Assembly: GCF_024713975.1 (NCBI RefSeq)
Contig: NC_091106.1
Location: 12,937,001 to 13,001,000 of the forward strand
From: Paralichthys olivaceus
Lineage: Eukaryota > Chordata > Actinopteri > Pleuronectiformes > Paralichthyidae
Length of the DNA stretch: 64,000 nucleotides
Direction: 5' to 3'
Shown: positions 37,201-49,300 of the stretch, piece after piece
Numbering within the stretch: the stretch's first letter is position 1
Layout: each line of letters opens with the position of its first letter
Notes under the pieces: generated by a model
Database searches by the model: none
The model's input: only the letters and a program-made list of their open reading frames with translations
Told to the model about the DNA's origin: nothing
Position numbers and translations under genes: made by a program

Positions 37201-40108
37201 AACTGAACTAGATCCCTTTCATAGTAAAATAGAGAACATGTTGTATATCCTCTGTCTTTTTTCCCTATTAGACTTGATTGATTTGTTGTATTTTATTGAG
37301 ATTATGAAGTAAATTGCTTGAGTTTCAGAACTTTCAGATTTGAAGGAATGGAACAATGAGAGTAATGGCTCTTCATCTTTTTCCAGGACTGTGACAATCT
37401 CTGGTGGGATGCCTTCACCACAGAGTTTTTTGAGGACGACGCCATGCTCACCATCACTTTCTGTCTGGAAGATGGACCCAAACGATACAGTAAGGTTTTT
37501 ATTTATTTTTTTATTTTTTTAATCAGACAGTTTTAAGTATTATCAGATTCTAATTACAGATTTTAAGGCAGGGAACATTTGAGATATGTGCTTTAAATAG
37601 TTTTCGTCTTACCATTTTCATGTATTTTATATGTGTTTAAATGTGTGTCAGAACTTAAGTTAGTTAAGTGTTGGCAAATAACTATTATGTCCTTTATTCT
37701 CTTTATTAAAATGTGATCCTGTTTATACATGTGTGAGGTTCTTTGTTAATATAAATCCTCACTTTCCCTGCTAGGTGAATGTGCATTTATCTTTGTTCAT
37801 TTTTCTCTGCAGCCATTGGCAGGACATTGATTCCACGCTACTTTCGAAGTATTTTTGAAGGGGGCGCCACTGAGCTGTTCTACGTCTTGAAGCATCCAAA
37901 GGAGTCGTTCCACAGTAACTTTGTGTCTCTCGACTGCGACCAGTGCACCATGGTGACTCAGAACGGCAAACCTATGTTCACGCAGGTATGGTTAATGTCC
38001 CACTGTCTCCTCTCCTCCTGTTGTGTGCATCATGACGTGTGAGCTGTGATCTCTCTCTCTCTCTCCTGGGGAACAGGTTTGTGTGGAGGGTCGTCTGTAC
38101 CTAGAGTTCATGTTTGATGACATGATGAGGATCAAGACGTGGCACTTCAGCATCAGACAACACAGAGAGGTCCTACCAAGGAGCATTTTGGCTATGCACG
38201 TAAGTTCCAGACTCAAGAAAAAACACTCAGATGCACATCCTGTAGATGGAATAATTATTCATCTCACTTTTTCACTTGGTCACACAGGATCCGCAGATGC
38301 TCGATCAGCTGGCTAAGAATATCACCAGATGTGGGCTGTCCAACTCCACGCTCAACTACCTCCGTGTAAGCACATGTTCACTTTTTCTAATAGCCCAGCT
38401 TCTTGACCATTTTCTTTTGTGTTTTGTGGTCGTTAAATCAATCACCACTTCGGCACTGCACCCCTGACTACATACAATTATCCCTTAATGCTACTTCATG
38501 TCTATTTGCTTCCCCTCTTTATCTTTCCTAAAGCTATGTGTGATATTGGAGCCCATGCAAGAGTTAATGTCCAGACATAAGACCTACAGCTTGAGCCCCA
38601 GAGACTGCCTGAAGACCTGCCTCTTCCAAAAGTGGCAAAGAATGGTAGCCCCTCCAGGTAACACGTATGTTTTGAAATTGCCAGTGGTATTTATGGCCGT
38701 ATTACTCTTACATTTATTAAGCCATTGAGTACCCATAAACAAATCCAGCTTGTAGTAGCATGACACAACTGTCATGACTAGAGCTTTCAGTAATTTTAAC
38801 ATCTTCTCCTATTCTGTGTTTCTAGCTGAGCCCGCCAGACAAGCTCCAAACAAGAGGCGGAAAAGGAAGGTGTCCGGTGGAAGCACTGTGAGCTCCGGTG
38901 GAGGCAGCAACAACAACAGCAACAGCAAAAAGAAGAGTCCAGCCAACAGCTTCTCACTCTCCAGCCAGGTACCTGTAAGCATTACATCTACTTGACCTCT
39001 ATCTGCACCTCCACGGGAGGATGAGACAGAGGATGGAGGGGGATGAAAAGAAAGGGCCAGGAGGTTAGAAAGTTATTTGTGGGTGTAGATGGTAATACCT
39101 GGGTTTGCTAGTCTGCCCAGGAGTAGGTGTAGCAGCAGGCCAGGATACAGATATCTTAGGGTGGCTTCTGGAGGTGGGGTTTGGAATCATGTAAGGGATG
39201 GGGGGTTATTCTAATGAGGATTATTAGATATAGTTAATAGATCCCCCTCATATGAACCAGTGATGGGCAGTCCCTGGTCCTCTGGGGCCACAGGTTTATG
39301 GGTTTATATAGGGGGGGTACAAGTTACATCTATCTTCTAAGTAATGGCTACTTTGTTCTGGGGCCATGGGCTGGGTTTCCTGCTCTGATTTCCAATGGGA
39401 CAGGTTTTCTCTCTAAATCCGCTGTATTGACTTTGGTTTTAGAGTTACCACTAAGTCTATCAGAGCACTGATGATTCACACAGCACTGCTGTCTTTGCTT
39501 ACTTGGTTGCTTGATCGAGCGAATGAGACCCGAGGTGGAATGAAAACCCCCGTGATGCAGCACTCAAGGATCAGGGATGCCCACTGCTGGCCAGTAGGGA
39601 GGTTCCCCTCGACCCTGGTTCTTGGAACAGGCGTAGGAAGTCAGGGCCACATGGACGACTGAACTGTCAGGGCCAGATACCTTGATGACGCATGGTCCCT
39701 TGAAGTATCAATTAAAATGCATTTCATTAGTTAAAATGTATTTGTTAAGCTGGAATAAAACCCAATTAGATCGCACCTAGACCACAGACAAAAAACAGTT
39801 ACAACTCGCCCGTGCAGCCAGTCATTCCGCGCACCCCCTGTATTATGGGGATAATATGTACCGGCCCTTGCTGTCCCCTTTAGGACGTGATGATGGTGGG
39901 AGAGCCCACTCTGATGGGAGGGGAGTTTGGTGACGAGGACGAGCGTCTGATCACGCGACTGGAGAACACGCAGTTCGATGGGGCGAATGGCCTGGAGGAT
40001 GAGGACAGTTTCAACAGCTCACCTGCACTGGGGGCACACTCACCCTGGAACAACAAGGCCCCCTCCAGTCAGGAGAGCAAGAACGACAACTCGCAGTCAT
40101 CCCAGTAG
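25228..40108 (+). CDS. ldb1: LIM domain-binding protein 1 (CLIM2/NLI), complete
   Basis: Nuclear scaffold that self-associates and binds LIM domains of LIM-homeodomain and LMO proteins, bridging enhancers and promoters. Coding exons: 25228-25255, 34583-34685, 35302-35346, 35649-35724, 37387-37489, 37813-37985, 38077-38199, 38288-38365, 38534-38657, 38826-38974, 39884-40108; 1,227 nt, 408 residues (human long form 411). The long form starts MSVGGCACPG and joins in phase to CSSKSFKLYSPKEPP; a shorter form would start at the ATG at 34,666 (MLDRDVG). The dimerisation domain lies at about 60-280 (TDYRIYELNKRLQNW, CDNLWWDAFTTEFF), the nuclear localisation signal KRRKRK at about 294-299, and the LIM-interaction domain at about 335-372 (GEFGDEDERLITRLENTQFD). 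The protein ends SQSSQ. Exon 8 begins HDPQM without the AQ pair found in mammals. Probably ldb1a by synteny; the a/b assignment is inferred. Confidence 0.97.
25850..25930. repeat. ldb1: dispersed fish repeat fragment (TTATCCAAAGCGACTTACA core)
   Basis: Contains CATTACATTTACTAATTTGG followed by the core TTATCCAAAGCGACTTACAA, which I recognise as a very common short interspersed sequence in ray-finned fish genomes. Only part of an element seems present. The class was not assigned. Confidence 0.65.
28378..28490. repeat. possible degenerate dispersed repeat (TTCAAGATTCAAGA type)
   Basis: Begins with TTCAAGATTCAAGATTTG, resembling the start of a family often seen in fish introns. The rest of the stretch diverges, so the right boundary is arbitrary. 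Confidence 0.35.
31800..32248 (+). promoter_or_regulatory. ldb1: alternative ldb1 promoter and 5' untranslated exon, GC-rich
   Basis: A GC- and CpG-rich island within intron 1, unlike the AT-rich DNA around it. It ends in TTTCTCTGCAG|GTAACT, a donor with GT at 32249. Splicing from here to 34583 gives a 5' UTR upstream of the ATG at 34,666, producing a form that begins MLDRDVG, like the short mammalian LDB1 form. The transcription start is not fixed; CpG density continues to about 32,620. Confidence 0.6.
34150..34174. repeat. ldb1: CA microsatellite
   Basis: (AC)n of about 12 units, about 400 bp upstream of ldb1 exon 2. Confidence 0.9.
35725..37386 (+). other. ldb1: ldb1 intron 4
   Basis: Bounded by donor GTGAGAG at 35725 and acceptor TTTTTCCAG ending at 37386. 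The stretch from about 35,865 to 36,600 differs in texture from the rest (long A runs, TATTTATTTTATTTTTCAG, then a CT-rich segment) and may be an inserted element, but I cannot name it or find its ends. Confidence 0.55.
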
Positions 40109-42380
40109 AGTGCTGAAGTTGCAGCAGCAAGCCCCCCCCTTTTCAATCCATAAATCCTACTGGGACCCAAGTGAGCCAACCTGCTAGCGAACGGAGTCAG
40201 GGAGGGCGGCGCCGAGCACTTCTGTTCTATAAAGTTCTGTTTGTTTTGTTGCGTTATGGTATTTTCAAGACAAAGAAGTGATGAGGGAAAGGCTTGATAG
40301 CTGATAGAGCTCTCATCTGTCACATGAAGGACAAGCTCAGCAGAATCCCACTCTTGCTCCCTCACATTGTTGCACATGATCAGTGGTGCTCAGCCTTGGC
40401 TCTTGTCTGCCTGGCTTCAGTCAGTCCTCTTAGGTGCGTGGCGAGAGGTGGCGGTTTGTGTGCATGTGTGTTCACCCGCCACCGCCGCCCGCCATGGTGT
40501 TTTGGCCAAAAGTTTGCGTGTCCTAGTGTCTGAGTGCTCGCCACGGCGACCGTGTCAGTGGGTTCTTGTTCCAACCTCGGGTCTCTCTGGCGTGCGTTTC
40601 CCTTGACGACGCACCTCTCTGTTTCTGTTGTGCTCATGTCACAGGGAGGAAATGCTACAGCTTTTATTTAACTTATTTTTTTGCAGGCTGCAGAGAACTG
40701 TGTGCACTCTTAGTATCAAAATTCAAAAGTTCGGTTTTTAAAAACTCAATTATTTGTTTTTGTAGGACCTGGTTGGAACAAAAACCTGTACAGTGCCGGA
40801 GCTTGAGGACCGGAGTTGAGAACCACTACGCTAAATCTTAAACCCACACACACACGCACATACATATACATACATAAACACTCACTCTCTGTCTCTGTCT
40901 CTTTCTCTTTGTCCCACAAATACACACACACCCTCATACACATACCCAATCAAACAATGATACATATACACACAGACCAGTGCACACACTAACACACACT
41001 CAGCAACACCTACAGCATAAAACATTGAGGTACTGGAGAGAGGTGGTATGCAGCCTGTCTGGACCAGAGCACCAGACGCTACAGACGTGCGTTTTCATTT
41101 TTCTATGTTTTAGACTTGTTTTCAGTTTTGTTTTTTAATTTTTTGTAAACAATTTCTAAAAAACAGACAAGCAAGCAAACAAAAAACACCCCCGACTATT
41201 CTTTGCACTGTTTTCCACTATTAAACCTCTATCTATTTTTCTTATGAATTGACGGTGTATTTTGTTTTCCTTTTCTATTATTGCTAATGTAAGAACTGTA
41301 AAACATCTGAAACTTGCAGTATATTAATGTATAAGTATTGCTGTTAGATCATTCTTATTGTGATGGTAATAACTTTCATGTAAGTCTATGCTTGATATGT
41401 CATCTATCTGTGTCAGACATCACACTGTCATCAGGTCCGTTAGCTTCACTACAGGGGAGAACAAGGCTAGTGTGTGAGATACTGTACCGCATCTCCTTTG
41501 ATGCGAGTCCAAAGCGGCACACTGGAAACCAGTTTGACCCCCGAAATTTCCGTCAAACGCCTGGTTTAGATCTGTTGTCTTATCATTGCAGAAACCGTTT
41601 GCTTTTGTCTTGAAATCTCTTATCTGGGGGTCCTCTCTTCAGAGAACATAATTGCAGAAAACATCTCAAATTTGCTACTCAAAAAATATTTTAAAAAACA
41701 AGTTTTGACAGGATTGTAAAATAGGATGAAAAAAAAAAAAAGACTTTTGTATTAACATAAGTTTCCCAGAAAAGTTTTTAATCACAATTAAGAAAGCTGC
41801 AGACCAAGGAGCTACATGTAAAGAGTCTTTAGATATCGATTACACTGCGCTGTTTTATGTTTTTGAATCATTTCTGTTGGCTTTACTTTGTTTGTGTCTG
41901 TGCTTGTATATTTTTAGCTAGTCATTTCTGTAAAAGTTATTCTATGTATTCCTCCCTAGAACTATGAGAAACTCAATCTAATGTAAAGAGATGAAAAGCC
42001 TCTTAAAAGTTTTTTTAAACGTGATTTTTAATGGTACAATCACTGATAAAAGAATTTTGCCCTCATTTTAGCAAACTGTATTTATTTTTCTATGTACGGA
42101 CGTGCTGTTTAGGTCCAACCCACCTGTACAATACTCATGATAATATATGGAGGGGTTTGTGGGGCTGCTGAGTCAGTTGATGCTAAATAGAGGTCATTCC
42201 ATTACTTTTGTTCCTTTGACGTGCGGCTCCCGGGTCAGTCTGGCCTGTTTATTACAATGGTTCATTATGTTCACAGTAAGGAGATATTTAATAGCCATTC
42301 TCTGCTGTTGTAAGGTTCTGGTCTATCTGAAAACTTGTCAGATGTACTGAAAACCAATAAATAACCACATTTAGAGAAAA
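40109..42380 (+). other. ldb1: ldb1 3' untranslated region
   Basis: From the TAG at 40106-40108 the sequence runs through AT-rich DNA to an AATAAA hexamer at 42356-42361 (ACCAATAAATAACC), followed by a T run near 42,402. That gives a 3' UTR of about 2.25 kb if no earlier site is used. The ORFs in this stretch have no coding character. Confidence 0.6.
42356..42361 (+). terminator. ldb1: candidate ldb1 polyadenylation signal AATAAA
   Basis: Canonical hexamer at the right end of the AT-rich tail, with a T-rich element about 40 nt downstream. The next sequence lacks the same texture, supporting a gene end here. Confidence 0.55.
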
Positions 42381-42419
42381 CATCCACTTCCAAGTTGTCG
42401 TTTTTTTTTTTGCTGTGAA

Positions 42420-45350
42420 GTTTCTCATTTTTATTGCGAGTCAGAAACCTGAGGTCTACAGATGGTGAAAATGAAAAAAATAATCATCATAAGCACTCTT
42501 AGGAGCTTTGATTAGTTATGGTTTTGCTTCATTCGAAAAATATCCTGTGCATTAAAATTTTGTAAATGAGTCAAAAACAAAATGCAAAGTTGATATTTAC
42601 ATAACAGTTGAGTATTATCTGGATAAAAGACTTGCTGTGCTTGACCATAAAGCTGCTGCGTCAGTGTTTCTTATAACTGCACATTCTGTAACATGGAAAT
42701 CGTTGCCTAATGTCTGAGCGTCAGTGTCACTCAGAGTCCCGGCTCACAGCGGCTGGATAGTAATGCACGGACTCACCCAGCAGGGGGCTCTCAGAGCTCA
42801 GGTACTGACTGAGCAGCCTGTCAGAAATTCTTCCATCATTTTATCTGTAAATCAACACTGAGCTGCAGGTTGCTGTGTTTAAATCTGTATTCTGCACCAC
42901 CGGCCTACTCGTGTGGTTTATCAGTTCAGCAGCACGACAGAGGATTTAATTTAAGGGTCACTGTCAGCTCTGTCTGTTCCCTTAATTGACATAAATAAGG
43001 GAGCGTGAGAGTTTGTAAGACATGAAATGAAAGTGCACCCACAGCCGGTGATTCCTTGTGGGGGTGATTCATTGTGTGGGGCATGTTTCCAAGAAAACAT
43101 GTCCCACACAAACATAATACACTTTTTTCTTTGCTTGCAAAATGGACGTGAGCTGTGGCCTGAGCACTTTATTGAATGTTCTTATTGATACCAAGTGTGA
43201 AGTGGAATGAGAGCGAGACCCTGCAGCCCTCAAGTTTATTAACTACAAATAGTCAAGGATGCATTTCTCAGTGAGACCTATTTCTATCTGCCAGCTTTTT
43301 TCATTTAGCAAGTTACCCTTACTTTATTGGCAGGGCAGAGGAGTTTTAGAAGATGGAAGCCATGTGTAGTTGGCAAGAAAAGAGGACAGATAGCTAATAA
43401 CAGAACATGTTACAATAGCCGTATAGTAATAGATATAGATGATAAAACAGCCATGTGATATTGTTTCTTGGCCGAGCTGGTGAATCAAATAAGCGTCTCA
43501 GTTATACACGTAAACAAAAGGCCCAGTGGAGACAGACGAGCAGCACTGATGATTCAGATAAGAACAATTTTAGCTTTTCCAGGCGCATGACTGACTTCAG
43601 GTTTTAAGTTTCTGGTGTTTAAGCATGCAAGCTACTTCTTGACCTTGTGACCATGTGTCACAGTCGTCTCATCTCTTTAGGCTTTCTGAGGAAAAATAAC
43701 AAAATCTCACTATGGAAACATTCAATACACAACACATAAAGTCATGACAAATCCTACTCATTTGATACAATTTGTTCTGTGTTTAGCCAAAGCCCAAGAA
43801 GAATGATGCCACTCAATTAATAAAAAAATATAGATCTGTGACAGTGAAAGCATTTAAGACTCAGGTTCAACACAAGTCTTTTTCATCATGACACCAGATG
43901 TTCTGACTTTCTTTACAGCTGCTCTTTGCTGGAGGGGCTCTGATGCTCTGCCTTCTCCACAACAGTCATAGTTTCCACTTTTTTCTTCCATACCAACTCT
44001 GCTGGTTATTATTATCATCCTGGAAAATCCCTCTCCTGCCGAGCTTCTTGAGACGTTGCAGTCACTGTGCAAGTATTTTGAACCGCATAACATTTGCGTC
44101 ATAATGCACAGGGGTGAACTCAGTTTTGTTGTTTATTGTAGTGTTTATGTCCAAAGTCAGTCAGAGACTCACCAGAGACTCACTGGCTATGGTGGCTCTA
44201 CAGATCTCACTTACTGTCTGAGGTGAGGAGCCTGTGAGCAATCACCAGCAAGGACTCACTAGTGTTGAGGATAGGATCCTTCACCGGCCTCCGAACTGGG
44301 AACACAGTCAAGATTTGGCAGTGAAAAGAGCTGCAGGACTCAGCCACGCAAAATGAGAGGAAGAGATATAAAATGTATTCTAGTATTTATTCTTTAGTGT
44401 CTTTTCACAGGACACGTTTCTGTCAGTCTCCCAGTGTCGTCGTATCAGGAACTCATAATCACTGGGGCAGATCACTAAAGCGTCTACAGTCTTCATGTGC
44501 CATAGCTGTTTGGTAAGAGCTCTTCATGTCGCACTCGGTAGATCCTTTAATCTGTTGATTAAGGGATCAGCCTGTAATTGACGACTCTGTTGAGGTGAAG
44601 AGAGTGATCAACAAGTGTTTGTGCAGCTGATGAGGTAAACAAGAAAAGAGGACACACACACAAGTGCACAACTCCGCCTGGTCAGAAAAGAGAAATCAGA
44701 TTCATATCTGCGATTCGATCGTGTTCCTTCTCATGCAATTGTCTCTTCTGTCCTGTAACAAGAGGAGCACAGTCTGCCAGTCCTGGCATGCAGAGCAGGG
44801 AACAGCAGCTCTGCAGATTGTGGAGTTCAGTAACCTCAGAAACAGTGACGAAGAGGACTAATGAGAACAATAACACTTTAGGTAATAAATCATATTATCT
44901 CCATCCTGTGGCTGTTGTGTCTTGAGCTGCAGAGGTTTCTCTGTTATCTCTAACCCCACTGAGATATTTCTGTGTTTTTGATAACATTTACTGTAGATGT
45001 GCGTACTCCCATCTCCTGACCCTGAGTGTATCCTTCCCATCTGCATATTTAAACCGTGTTATTATTAATTTCTACACCACAACATAACAGATGACTTGTT
45101 TTGTCCAAGTTTATTTCCACTTCCTGAAATTCATGCTCTTCCTTGTTTTTTCAGAGTTGATCCAATATAATTAAGTCAGCCTGACACACTGCAGGAAGCA
45201 AAGCAGGAGAAATTCCATTTTCTTTTTTCTTTAAAGGTACTCTGTCAATTGCCTCCTTACCACCACTTCCCCTCCCTCTCTCCCTGTTCCTCTTGTAAAA
45301 GACCCTCCCTCCTCGGATTCCCTTCTCTTTGCCTCCCTCTCTCTGCCTTT
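42420..45350. other. intergenic DNA between ldb1 and prom2
   Basis: About 3 kb with no recognisable exon on either strand. The ORF at 43854-44102 minus and others are short and without domain content. No named repeat family was recognised. The right end (45,240-45,360) is pyrimidine-rich and leads into the presumed prom2 first exon. Confidence 0.5.
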
Positions 45351-45359
45351 AGAGTCAGT

Positions 45360-45530
45360 GTCCAGCCTTCCAAGCAGTCAACTTCAACTTGACAGCAGCA
45401 GTCAGAGCGTGTCAGAGCGTGTCAGGTTTCCAAGGGATTGTGAAGAGTCCGTGGGAGTCACACGCCCCTGACAGAATTACTGGAGATCAGAGCTGTGTAA
45501 CTGTCCTTTGCTGTCCGCTACCGAGGAAGG
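45360..45530 (+). promoter_or_regulatory. prom2: candidate 5' untranslated exon of prom2
   Basis: The segment ends CCGAGGAAG|GTGAGTTAAAG, a strong donor with GT at 45531, and would join the acceptor TTTCCAG ending at 46302. It contains a short tandem GTCAGAGCGT (45411-45430). The 5' limit is a guess; no convincing TATA box was seen. Confidence 0.4.
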
Positions 45531-46322
45531 TGAGTTAAAGAAAACAGCTCAATGCTCCTTCTGCTTTCCTCTTTCTTTTAATGTGTCCTCTTTCCACTCA
45601 CACCCGTATTTTGCCACCGGTGCCTTGATCTAGAAGAACTGCTCTGACAGCTTGTTCCCACAGTCCCAGTTTGTGCAGTAAATATCCTCAGTGTATGGTC
45701 TCTTTGTAATTAGGAGGGAAAAACACTGGTGGACTGTTTATTCTGATTTGCAGGAAGTGCATGTGTTTGGTAAGTGTGAAGCTTCACCCTTGTGAGCTTA
45801 TTTGCTTAAAAGAGTTACACCCCAAAGCACTTTCAGGTTACACAGTGCACTCTGAGAAATATTCAAATTCCATGCAGGCAGACTGGGATAAACAGAGGGG
45901 ATGTGGGTATCTCAGGCGGATGCAGTTTTTCTGTGTGTTTACGTGCAACACTGCATTGACGGCACGACCCAGACAGGTTATAATCATCATCCGTGTCTAA
46001 CATTGTTTTCTTTAAATGTCAGAGAGAAAAGTGTCTGGATATCTGTCGCATGAAATTGAAGCTCAGAAATGAAATTGGTGTTAGTTGAACATTTAGATTT
46101 CTCTTTCACAAAATGCCACTCATGTGTTTCATCTTTCAAAATAGCAGCAGTTCTTTTGTCCATTGTCATTTTGTAAAGAAACAGCACTTAGACTTCTCTC
46201 TCTGTGTGTGACTCAGTCTGTGGGTTTCTTCTCCAAGCTTTAATTCTTCTGCCTCGTCAGAGTGTGTCATTGTGTTCACTCTTTTTTTGGTCTCCTTTCC
46301 AGATTATTTAAAACCCTGTGCC

Positions 46323-46331
46323 ATGAAGTGA
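46323..46331 (+). promoter_or_regulatory. prom2: two-codon upstream ORF in the prom2 5' UTR
   Basis: ATG AAG TGA lies 43 nt before the main ATG, in a different frame, in the same presumed exon (which starts at 46303). A minimal upstream ORF that terminates this close to the main start usually lowers but does not abolish downstream initiation. It is a direct reading of the sequence; any effect is inferred. Confidence 0.6.
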
Positions 46332-46374
46332 TCACTCTACAAACCAGTTTTCCCCACCTGCCTCACCTGTAATC

Positions 46375-49300
46375 ATGGGGTTGTGTGAGAGTATGAGGCA
46401 TGTGTGGAGGCTGCGGGGCAGTGCTGGAGCGCTGAGAGCCAGCGTTGGAGCGATGCTGCTGGGGATCAGCCTGTCCCAGTCGGGCTCCCTGACCACCTGT
46501 GCACCGGCTGCGGCCCCGCTGAACCTCACTGAGCTGGACTACCAGGACACAATAGCTAGGGACACCGGTGTGAGGTTTATGGCCCCTCTGGTTCAATCCT
46601 TTCTCCACACAGTCCAGCCGAACCCATTCCCTAGAAGTAAGTCAACCCTACCCCTAACCTTTAAACCTTCAGGAATGTTTTCTTCTATAGAAGTATTGTA
46701 TTGTATTTTTTATAGTCCATAGTCCACCCCTAACCCTAATTTCTGCTCTGACCAGGTCTGTTCAGACTCACATACCTTTTTCTTTTTCCGGGCATGCACC
46801 TAAGCCTGAACAAGACCCACTCACAGGTCCAAACACTGCCTCCAGACAGACAATTATTTTGACTCTTTTATTTTAACTTATACTTTTTAAAATGTCTTTT
46901 TAAACATATTAAAACAAATTCATTATTTATCTTTTATCAATAATTCACAGGAAAACCCTCCTAAAAAAGACATTGATAGATATAATAAACTATAAGAATG
47001 GGGAAGGACAGTGCATCCACAGGAGACGGATTCATTTCCCTAACCCCAACCCTGTTCCTCTCCTGTCACATTCAGCTGCATCGTACCTGATCGCACCCCG
47101 TCTACTTCCTCATCTACTTTGTCCCGGCTCTAGCTCAATTTAAATCACGTGAAAATCTTTTGGCTCTCGTGCTCTGGGCTAGGCATCATTGTATTACAAG
47201 AGCAAAGATATAAACCATCAATTTGAACCTTTACTGCTCTGTAGTGACCCTGCCCATACAAAAAGCCCACGGGACTGGTAAATCAATACGTTTAAGGAAA
47301 TTCCTGTATTTTTCCCCTGTCAACCATTAACCTTTGTGTCCAATTCTGATTTTCGTCTCCTGTGACTCAAACTTGAGACTCACCTTTGCTCTGTTGTAAT
47401 TGCTCCGTAAACCCTTCTCGGTTTCGTACATTATTTCCTGGTCGGTATTGTTAACACTTTGACACAAAAAATCCTCTGTTAGCCATTGTCTGAAGTCATT
47501 TGAATCTGGGCAAAGGTTGAGTCATTCGTAATGGTGGACTGAGTGTTGACATAAAGAGATTGTTTCATATGATAGCCGCTAAATGTTGCATGCAGAAACT
47601 GTGTTTCACTTTAAAAGCTTTGTGAGTAAGCAGGTCGATCAACAACTCTTGTAAACACACGTTCTGCCATTGGATGAAAATAAGGCAAATTGCTTCACGG
47701 CAAATGGTAAACTGTGGTTTTCTGCTTCTTAAAAAAAAAGTAACCCTTAGGTTATACATATCACTAAGTAAATAAATGTGTTTCGCTCTGCAGCCTTGAA
47801 CAGGATATTACAATAAGCTGCTGATCAACATTTATTATACTGAATAGCTAGAAAGATGAAACCCAGATAGCATACGGATGTGAACCGTGAAGTTGCCCAA
47901 ATATCCCAAAGCAAATGTGGACCTTTTTTTGAAAATCAGGCGCTGTTCTCTGCAAGGTGTAATGTGGATTAAAACCTAAAGCGTCTCATGTGGTAAATGG
48001 TGAATATGGCCCAAAACTATTGTGGGCCACCTTTGGCACCTTTGGTTGACATGCTGTATTGCTTCAAAAATACACGTGATACCAATTTTTAGATTTCATA
48101 ACATTCTGTAAAATTCTCAAGAAACTAAAAAAATGATAGATCCTCTAATAAATATCAATATTTTACTTATAGCTAATTGATAATGTCTACATTATGATAA
48201 CTGTTTTAAATAAAACTTATCTGAGGCTGCCAACTTAACACTTTGCCAGAGATGGAAATTAGCCTCTTGTCTAACTCTGGCACATTTACAATGTTGTTAT
48301 TAGTATGCACTGTCCCTACAAAACACTTAATGAGAAAATGCTAATATAATGAGAAAATAAAGCTAAAGTAAAGCTTTTCAAAATAAAATACCTCAGGTTG
48401 AGGCAAAAAACACACACACACATTTCCAAGGTATTTATGTCATGCTTCCGTCTGATGTTACACACACACACAGAAATGGTGAGGACCACACAAAAGAGAT
48501 TGTGTGAGGAACACCTGAACAACAAATCTTCTCAGTTACCTGCTCACCTTGTGAATAATGACCACAATAACACGGCTCGGTGGGACCATAGAGGGCAGGT
48601 TGGGCTTGTTTCTTTTTATTCTGTGTGTGTGCGTCAAAATGTAATCTCTCCTCCCGCCGCCCTTGTTTCTTAGTAACCACAAGATGAAGGTGTCAGATTT
48701 CCAGTTTTACATAGCGAGAGATTAAAATGTTTGGACGGAGCACAGGACACGTTGTCCCCATGGCTGGGCTTTTGTATAGGGACAAGTGTGAGAATGGCTG
48801 GTGGTGGAAAGTAGTAATTTGCAAAGAGCTTTTCCAGGCCTCTAAAACTTTTGTTTCTGAGAAAGAATTTAAGCTATTTTCCTCTGTTGTTTCTTTTCAG
48901 ATCTGATCTTGAAAACCATCGACAGTTATCCACAAGTGTTGTCAGATCCAGAGCTCATCAAAGAAGTAAGAGAATGTTCATGAGTTTTACACACATGTCC
49001 CATATATGTGGGAAAAAAATCAGACACACCCTCCTCAGATCTCCCCGGGCTGGAAACCTGAGACCCTTTCATGTCGGAGCATTCTTGTGTGTTCGTAACC
49101 AGCCGACTGAAGTAACTAAAACCTCCTCATGTGCTCTGATTGTGGAGTGTCACCAGAGAACATTGAAACCACTCGCTGTGTTGAAGACAGACCGATGAGA
49201 CAATGCCGCAGTCACTTGAAATTGATATTTGTGTTATTTTAGCGGCAATACACATTTGTGTGTATATGTGTGTTCAGGTCCTGGTGTATGAAGTGGGTTT

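Larger units (their letters stand above)
46637..48900 (+). other. prom2: prom2 first intron within the coding region (2.3 kb)
   Basis: Runs from donor GTAAGTC at 46637 to acceptor TTCTTTTCAG ending at 48900. It includes CCCTAA-rich fragments near 46,644-46,740 and a probable dispersed repeat near 47,880-48,060. The remainder is AT-rich with no exon seen. Confidence 0.75.
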
